Source: Methylococcaceae bacterium (lineage in GTDB: Bacteria > Pseudomonadota > Gammaproteobacteria > Methylococcales > Methylomonadaceae). From it: a stretch of 10,603 nucleotides of DNA. The stretch spans positions 1-10,603 of the forward strand of contig CANNNN010000066.1 of NCBI GenBank assembly GCA_947506075.1, written 5' to 3'. The notes below the pieces were generated by a model. That model was not told the DNA's origin. It ran no database searches and saw only the letters and a list, made by a program, of their open reading frames with translations. Shown piece by piece: positions 5,931 through 10,603 of this stretch (position 1 is its first letter; the number at the start of each line of letters is the position of its first letter). The position numbers and the translations under genes were made by a program.

Positions 5931-8900
5931 GTGATCCATCATATTAAGCGCGCTACGCGGCATCTTGTTTTCTGGTCTTTGATTGCAGCCGCAGTCAGTC
6001 TGACCGGCGTGCGCTTGTTATTGTATGGAATAGAACATTATAAGACGGAGTTGGCGACGCACATCGGTGAATTGGTTGGCGCGCCTGTCGTCATAGGCCA
6101 TATAGGCGCCAAAATGCGTGGCTTTAGTCCTGAATTGTTACTTAAGGACATTGCCGTTGCTTCGCTTGTTTCCAATGCCCCGCCGGCCGTTCAGCTGAAA
6201 GAAATACGCCTAGGTATCAATTTGCTCGATATGCTGGTCAACAGAGAGTTATTGTCATCCTCACGGGTAACGCTGGTTGGCACCAAGCTTTCAGTAACAC
6301 GCAAACCGGACGGCAGTTTTGCGGTAGTCGGATTAAAAGCCGGTGATGGTCAGCCTTTATGGCTATTGCAGGGTGGCAAATACGAAGTAGTGCAAAGTGA
6401 AATTACCTGGCAGGATGAAAAAAGAAAGACTAAGGCCTTAAAGTTTGAGTCAGTCGATTTGGCTATTATTAACGAAGCACAGCGGCATAAAATCAATATC
6501 ATCATGGCCTTGCCGAAAAAATATGGCGATGCGTTGACTTTGGCTATGGATTTGCAAGGCGATGTATTTCAGCCATCAGCGCTTAATGGCGCTATTTATA
6601 TCCAAGGAAAAAATCTGCATTTGCCTGAGTGGGTGACGGTTGATCTGCCTCTTGCGCTGAAGATTAATTCAGGGACCGGAGATTTTAAAATCTGGAGCGA
6701 GCTAAAGCAGTCGCAACTGGTTGCGGTCAATGGTGACGTTCAGATACAGCAGATGAACGTATCCCGTCAGGATAATCAAAATTTCCCCGTTAAGCAGTTA
6801 AAAACCCGCTTTCACTGGCGATTGAATGACAGTCAATGGCAACTTGATGTAGAGCAGTTTCTGCTGGAAACAGCCGACCAGAGTGGCGTAAAGCCCTGGT
6901 CCGATGTTGTTTTCAGTATTGCCGGCCTTGTTAAAGAAGGCAGTTTTTTGCATAACATCTCGGTGCTTAGTCGGAAACTGGACTTGCAGGAAGCCTCCCG
7001 CCTGGCGCAGTTTTTTGCACCGTTACCCGTTGAGCAGGCCAAGCTGTTGGTACAGGCGCAGGTCAAGGGTTCGTTGGAAAGTTTGTCTCTGTTCGCAGAC
7101 CCCGATCAACAAACCATTGCCGTTAACGGAAAATTTGCAGGTCTGAGTTTCGCTCCGTTTGCGCAACTGCCTGGAATAGATAATTTCACCGGACAAATAC
7201 AAGGTGACGAAACAGCGGGCGCTTTGCGTTTGGCGACTGACGATGCGCAGCTCTTGGCACCGGATATTTTCCGCGAAGCGTTCATCATCAAAAAACTCTT
7301 AGGCGCGATAAACTGGCGGCAGACAGAAACTGACTGGACGCTAGCAAGTTCGCATATCGAGTTGAATCTGCCGGGCATGGAAAGTACAAACCGCCTGATT
7401 TTGACGATTCCAAAAACCAAGGAGCTTCCTTTTCTGGATCTGCAAACTTCCTTTGTCAGCGATGACATCAGTCAGGCGAAGCATTATTTTCCGACCAAGG
7501 TAATGAAACCCGCCGATGTGGTCTGGTTTGATGATGCTTTTTTGGGTGGGCGCGTTACCCAAGGCGATTTGTTGTATGTGGCCAAACTCGGCGTCTTCCC
7601 GGCTCAAGCTAAAGACGGCGTGTTTGAGGCTATATTGGATATCGACCAGCTGAATTTGTCTTATGCCCCTGGCTGGCCGGAGTTAAACAACATAAAGGGT
7701 CAGGTCACGATTTCACAAAAAGCGATGACTTGCGAGCTTCAGCAGGGACAGAGCAAGAATCTCAATATTACCCAGGCAACGGTTATCAATCCTGAATTGG
7801 GAACCAGCAAATGGCTGACGGTCAAGGGCGAGTTCGAAGGTAAAGTAACTGATGTGTTCACCTTTTTACAGCAATCACCGCTGGTTTCAGAAGTGGGTTT
7901 TCTGGTCGATGCCGTTGTTCCCCAGGGCGACACTCGGGTAGCGCTGGATCTTGTTTTACCGTTAGCCGAGGGGCTTATGCCTAAAGTGTACGGAGCGGCT
8001 CAATTTAATCATGCCGCCCTGAAGGTGACAGCGCTGGATCTGGACATAAATAAAATTGATGGGGAATTAAAGTTTACCGAGCATGGTGTTTACAGTGACA
8101 CTATTCATGCCCAGGCTTTAGGACGGCCCATCAAGGTTAATATCGACAAAGCCGAGCATCAGCAGACCTTTGTCAATATAACAGGACGCGTCGGGATAGC
8201 TGAGTTACAAGAAAAATTCAAGATGGCGGGGTGGGAGTTAGCTAAAGGGATGATGGCTTATCGATTAAAGCTGGGTCTGCCTTATCCCGGGAGTCCATCA
8301 GAGCTGGTGGTGCAATCCGATCTTGCCGGTGTAGCGCTGGATTTGCCGGGATTTTTAGCTAAAGAAAAGTCTCAGAAAAAACCGTTGTCGCTGACTTTTG
8401 GCCTGGGTGAGCAGGCATTATTGCCGATAGTCATCAATTACAACGAACAATTTAAGGCTGCGATTAAATTGGATCTTGCGCAACAGCGCGTTCAATCGGG
8501 GCATATATTGGTCGGCACAGGCGAAGTCGCGCAACCGTCGGAAGCCGGGTTGTTAGTGGAAATCAATCAGGACCCTCTGAATCTGCAAGATTGGCTGGCA
8601 TTGATGGCCCAGAAAAACACTAAGTCTGATGGCGCAGGAAACAACATCAGGCAAATAACGATACACAGCCAGCATGCACAGTGGAAAAACACACTGTTGG
8701 GCGCATTCGATATGTCGTTGAAGCCGAAGGGTAGTTATTGGGCGGGTGCTATCAACAGCGCATTCGCTACCGGTACCCTGCGTATTCCCGTAGCGACTAA
8801 CGGCACTGAAAAAATCAGTCTGGATATGCTCTCAGTGGATCTTTCGGCTTTAAAACAGCCGGAGACGGAAACCAAGGAAGTCCCTGCTACTGCTACTACA

Positions 8901-9818
8901 GCAGCAGAGTCGGAACTGCAGTTGTTGCCGTCCAGCCTGCCTTTACTTTCCATCACCAGTGATAAAACGCTATGGCGGTCGTTAGACCTGGGGCAGTTGA
9001 CCTTAGAAACAAAGCGCATACCGGGCGGCATGGGCTTTAAACGATTAGCATTGTCCGGAACCGATCTAAAGCTTGATGTAACGGGCGGCGAATGGCTAAG
9101 CAGTGGTAAGCGCTCTAAAACGCATATCGAAGGTCGGCTGGAACTGGCCCGAACCGGTGACTTCCTTAAGCGTCTGGAAATTACCAAAGATCTGGCTGAA
9201 ACCAGCGCGGACATTGATTTTTCATTTAACTGGGATGCTGCACCGTATCAGTTTTCGTTGGCGGATTTGAAAGGTCGAGTCGATGTTGATTTTAAGAATG
9301 GACGCATTTTAAGTATAGAGCCCGGATTCGGCAGATTACTGGGAATACTGGCCATGGCGCAATGGATAAAACGGGCGCAGCTGGATTTTAGTGATATTTA
9401 TCAGGAAGGTTTGACGTTTAATCGCATCAACGGGCATTTTGATTTATTAAACGGCATAGCCGCGACTCACGATTTAGTCGTTGATGCTATTCCTGCAAAA
9501 ATCACCATTGATGGTGATACTGATCTTGTTAATCAGACCATTGATCACATCATTAATGTCATGCCTAAAAGTGCCGATGCGGTGCCTATTGCTGGTACAA
9601 TTATGGGTAAAGTGGCAGCCTTGGTGGGTAGATCTTTGACCGGCAAAGACCAAGAGGGATTTTTCTTTGGTTCCCAGTATCGGGTAAAAGGCGGCTGGAA
9701 CAGTGCAGAAATCATTCCTATGCATAAAAACGATGGCTTGTTACAGAAAACCTGGAGAGGCATTACCCATTTTCCCTGGGTGGAACAACAAGAAATGACT
9801 CCGCAGTTAGAAAAATAG
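5931..9818 (+). CDS. yhdP: YhdP family AsmA-like phospholipid transport protein
   Basis: Giant inner-membrane-anchored periplasmic protein. E. coli YhdP, with TamB and YdbH, carries phospholipids to the outer membrane through a long hydrophobic groove. The protein has 1295 residues against 1266 in E. coli. One membrane helix (about 13-32) follows a basic start (HHIKRATRH), so the bulk is periplasmic and beta-rich. The region from about 30 to 120 is AsmA-like (IGELVGAPVVIGHIGAKM). The middle is the DUF3971/TIGR02099-type body. The conserved C-terminal AsmA-like part lies about 1115-1245, with NGRILSIEPGFGRLLGILAM. A Thr/Ala-rich linker (about residues 984-992) joins the last two parts. The start is GTG without a visible Shine-Dalgarno; upstream is a T-run. 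The gene lies between rng and a nitrilase gene, as in Pseudomonas and relatives, where tldD commonly follows. Confidence 0.93.
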   Translation: MIHHIKRATRHLVFWSLIAAAVSLTGVRLLLYGIEHYKTELATHIGELVGAPVVIGHIGAKMRGFSPELLLKDIAVASLVSNAPPAVQLKEIRLGINLLDMLVNRELLSSSRVTLVGTKLSVTRKPDGSFAVVGLKAGDGQPLWLLQGGKYEVVQSEITWQDEKRKTKALKFESVDLAIINEAQRHKINIIMALPKKYGDALTLAMDLQGDVFQPSALNGAIYIQGKNLHLPEWVTVDLPLALKINSGTGDFKIWSELKQSQLVAVNGDVQIQQMNVSRQDNQNFPVKQLKTRFHWRLNDSQWQLDVEQFLLETADQSGVKPWSDVVFSIAGLVKEGSFLHNISVLSRKLDLQEASRLAQFFAPLPVEQAKLLVQAQVKGSLESLSLFADPDQQTIAVNGKFAGLSFAPFAQLPGIDNFTGQIQGDETAGALRLATDDAQLLAPDIFREAFIIKKLLGAINWRQTETDWTLASSHIELNLPGMESTNRLILTIPKTKELPFLDLQTSFVSDDISQAKHYFPTKVMKPADVVWFDDAFLGGRVTQGDLLYVAKLGVFPAQAKDGVFEAILDIDQLNLSYAPGWPELNNIKGQVTISQKAMTCELQQGQSKNLNITQATVINPELGTSKWLTVKGEFEGKVTDVFTFLQQSPLVSEVGFLVDAVVPQGDTRVALDLVLPLAEGLMPKVYGAAQFNHAALKVTALDLDINKIDGELKFTEHGVYSDTIHAQALGRPIKVNIDKAEHQQTFVNITGRVGIAELQEKFKMAGWELAKGMMAYRLKLGLPYPGSPSELVVQSDLAGVALDLPGFLAKEKSQKKPLSLTFGLGEQALLPIVINYNEQFKAAIKLDLAQQRVQSGHILVGTGEVAQPSEAGLLVEINQDPLNLQDWLALMAQKNTKSDGAGNNIRQITIHSQHAQWKNTLLGAFDMSLKPKGSYWAGAINSAFATGTLRIPVATNGTEKISLDMLSVDLSALKQPETETKEVPATATTAAESELQLLPSSLPLLSITSDKTLWRSLDLGQLTLETKRIPGGMGFKRLALSGTDLKLDVTGGEWLSSGKRSKTHIEGRLELARTGDFLKRLEITKDLAETSADIDFSFNWDAAPYQFSLADLKGRVDVDFKNGRILSIEPGFGRLLGILAMAQWIKRAQLDFSDIYQEGLTFNRINGHFDLLNGIAATHDLVVDAIPAKITIDGDTDLVNQTIDHIINVMPKSADAVPIAGTIMGKVAALVGRSLTGKDQEGFFFGSQYRVKGGWNSAEIIPMHKNDGLLQKTWRGITHFPWVEQQEMTPQLEK

Positions 9819-9915
9819 AACACGGATGACGCGAATTGGCAGATAAATACGGATACAAACAAAATAATATCTGTTTAAATCGCGTAAAGCTTTTTAATCC
9901 GTATCATCCGAGTTC
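9818..9915. repeat. Palindromic intergenic element between yhdP and nitrilase
   Basis: An imperfect inverted repeat spans nearly the whole spacer. The outer arms, gaacacggatga (9818-9829) and tcatccgagttc (9904-9915), match at 11 of 12 positions. The inner arms 9830-9845 and 9868-9884 pair over most of their length (cgcga…agata with tatct…tcgcg). The submotif atacggat (9848-9855) is mirrored by atccgtat (9897-9904), which allows an alternative fold. The cggatNacgcg-type wording resembles dispersed intergenic palindromes seen in many proteobacterial genomes (from memory). It may terminate or attenuate transcription, or be a small non-autonomous repeat. Confidence 0.6.
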
Positions 9916-9942
9916 CATTATAAAAATTAACAGAGATCAATT

Positions 9943-10603
9943 ATGAATAGATGTGCGGCCATACAAATGGCATCAAGCCCCAATATCAACGCCAATTTGC
10001 TGGAAGCCGAAAAGCTGATAGCTGAAGCGGTCAAGGTGGGCGCTAAGCTGGTCGCGTTGCCTGAGAATTTTGCGTTGATGGGCGATCATGAGCGTGACAA
10101 AGTCGAGGCAAAAGAAATCGATGGCTCAGGACCTATCCAGAGTTTTCTAGCCTCGATCGCTAAAAAATACGGCGTTTGGGTGGTTGGCGGCACTATTCCT
10201 ATAGCAGGTGACGATAGTAATAAAGTGCGGGCCGCCTGTCTTATTTATGATGACCAAGGCGAGCGTGTAGCACGCTACGACAAAGTACATTTATTTGATG
10301 TCAGCGTTCCCGGCAGTAATGAGGTTTATCGGGAATCAGACTCCATTGAGCCGGGTAATGATGTGCTGGTTATCGATACGCCGTTTGGTCGATTGGGTGT
10401 GGCAGTCTGTTACGACCTGCGTTTTCCGGAATTTTTCCGCAACATGGACATGGACATATTGGTCATTCCGTCGGCATTTACTGCAGAAACAGGCGCTGCG
10501 CACTGGGAATTGCTACTGCGTGCGCGTGCCGTGGAAAATCTGTGTTATGTGATCGCGCCGAATCAGGGCGGTTTTCACCTGAATGGCCGTAAAACGTTCG
10601 GAC
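9943..10603 (+). CDS. Nitrilase-superfamily amidohydrolase, Nit1/Nit2-like (3' end cut off)
   Basis: Carbon-nitrogen hydrolase of the branch that includes mammalian Nit1 and bacterial deaminated-glutathione amidases, cytoplasmic metabolite-repair enzymes that cleave amide bonds. The window holds the first 220 residues of a protein that is usually about 270-280 long. The frame is open to the right edge. The catalytic triad is complete: Glu41 (ALPENFALMG), Lys114 (RYDKVHLFDV) and Cys156 (GVAVCYDLRFPE). The second glutamate region (AAHWELLLRARAVEN) is also present. The ATG at 9943 gives a normal N-terminus (MNRCAAIQMASS), with a weak upstream AGAGA. The gene follows yhdP, as in Pseudomonas-type genomes, where the next gene is often tldD. 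The exact substrate cannot be read from sequence; omega-amidase or another amide is possible. Confidence 0.92.
   Translation, partial: MNRCAAIQMASSPNINANLLEAEKLIAEAVKVGAKLVALPENFALMGDHERDKVEAKEIDGSGPIQSFLASIAKKYGVWVVGGTIPIAGDDSNKVRAACLIYDDQGERVARYDKVHLFDVSVPGSNEVYRESDSIEPGNDVLVIDTPFGRLGVAVCYDLRFPEFFRNMDMDILVIPSAFTAETGAAHWELLLRARAVENLCYVIAPNQGGFHLNGRKTFG

Noticed and set aside
7106..7468. Antisense open frame of 120 residues inside yhdP
   Set aside because: No family features, no ribosome site noted, and the sense strand is a clear well-conserved protein.
8883..8907. Short gctact/gcagca repeat within yhdP
   Set aside because: It simply encodes a Thr/Ala-rich linker; only a few units, and in frame, so not a likely phase-variation tract.
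8735..9214. Long antisense open frame inside yhdP
   Set aside because: The 159-residue frame is Ser/Arg-rich, has no recognisable domain, and mirrors the codon pattern of the sense gene. It is a shadow frame.

Overview
The window looks like chromosomal DNA of a flagellated gammaproteobacterium. The evidence is the conserved block rlmH–maf–rng–yhdP–nitrilase on the plus strand, and H-ring flagellar genes of the Vibrio/Pseudomonas type (flgP, flgT) on the minus strand. The mixed base composition, the presence of FliW and the dispersed-repeat style of the spacers would fit a methanotroph-like lineage (Methylococcales). That last placement is inference only, not something the sequence proves.

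Layout: (1) Bases 1-100 hold short direct and inverted repeats, and possibly the tail of an upstream reading frame. (2) panD (168-551, +) follows, with a plausible promoter just upstream. (3) A convergent spacer with a long imperfect hairpin separates panD from a minus-strand flagellar cluster. That cluster is transcribed flgP (3222-2545), flgT (2474-1245), fliW (1164-709). (4) A 130-bp divergent spacer carries a possible promoter for the plus-strand cluster. (5) rlmH, maf and rng overlap by 1 and 4 bases and form a tight translational unit. (6) An 84-bp spacer with a stem-loop precedes yhdP (5931-9818), a very large AsmA-like envelope protein. (7) A palindromic element of about 100 bp separates yhdP from a nitrilase-family gene that runs off the right edge.

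Function: PanD makes beta-alanine for coenzyme A. FlgP and FlgT build the outer-membrane H-ring that anchors a sheathed or high-torque polar flagellum, and FliW is a flagellar assembly factor known elsewhere to antagonise CsrA. RlmH (23S rRNA methylation), Maf (nucleotide-pool cleaning) and RNase G (rRNA maturation and mRNA decay) are housekeeping genes around the ribosome and RNA. YhdP acts in phospholipid transport to the outer membrane, and the nitrilase is probably a deaminated-glutathione amidase-type repair enzyme. All complete genes are intact. I see no phage, transposase, CRISPR or tRNA/rRNA. The most unusual items are the FliW gene placed with FlgP/FlgT, the cysteine-bearing C-terminal tail of FlgP, and the palindromic or repeat elements in several spacers. 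I found no clear sign of an entirely new multi-gene system.
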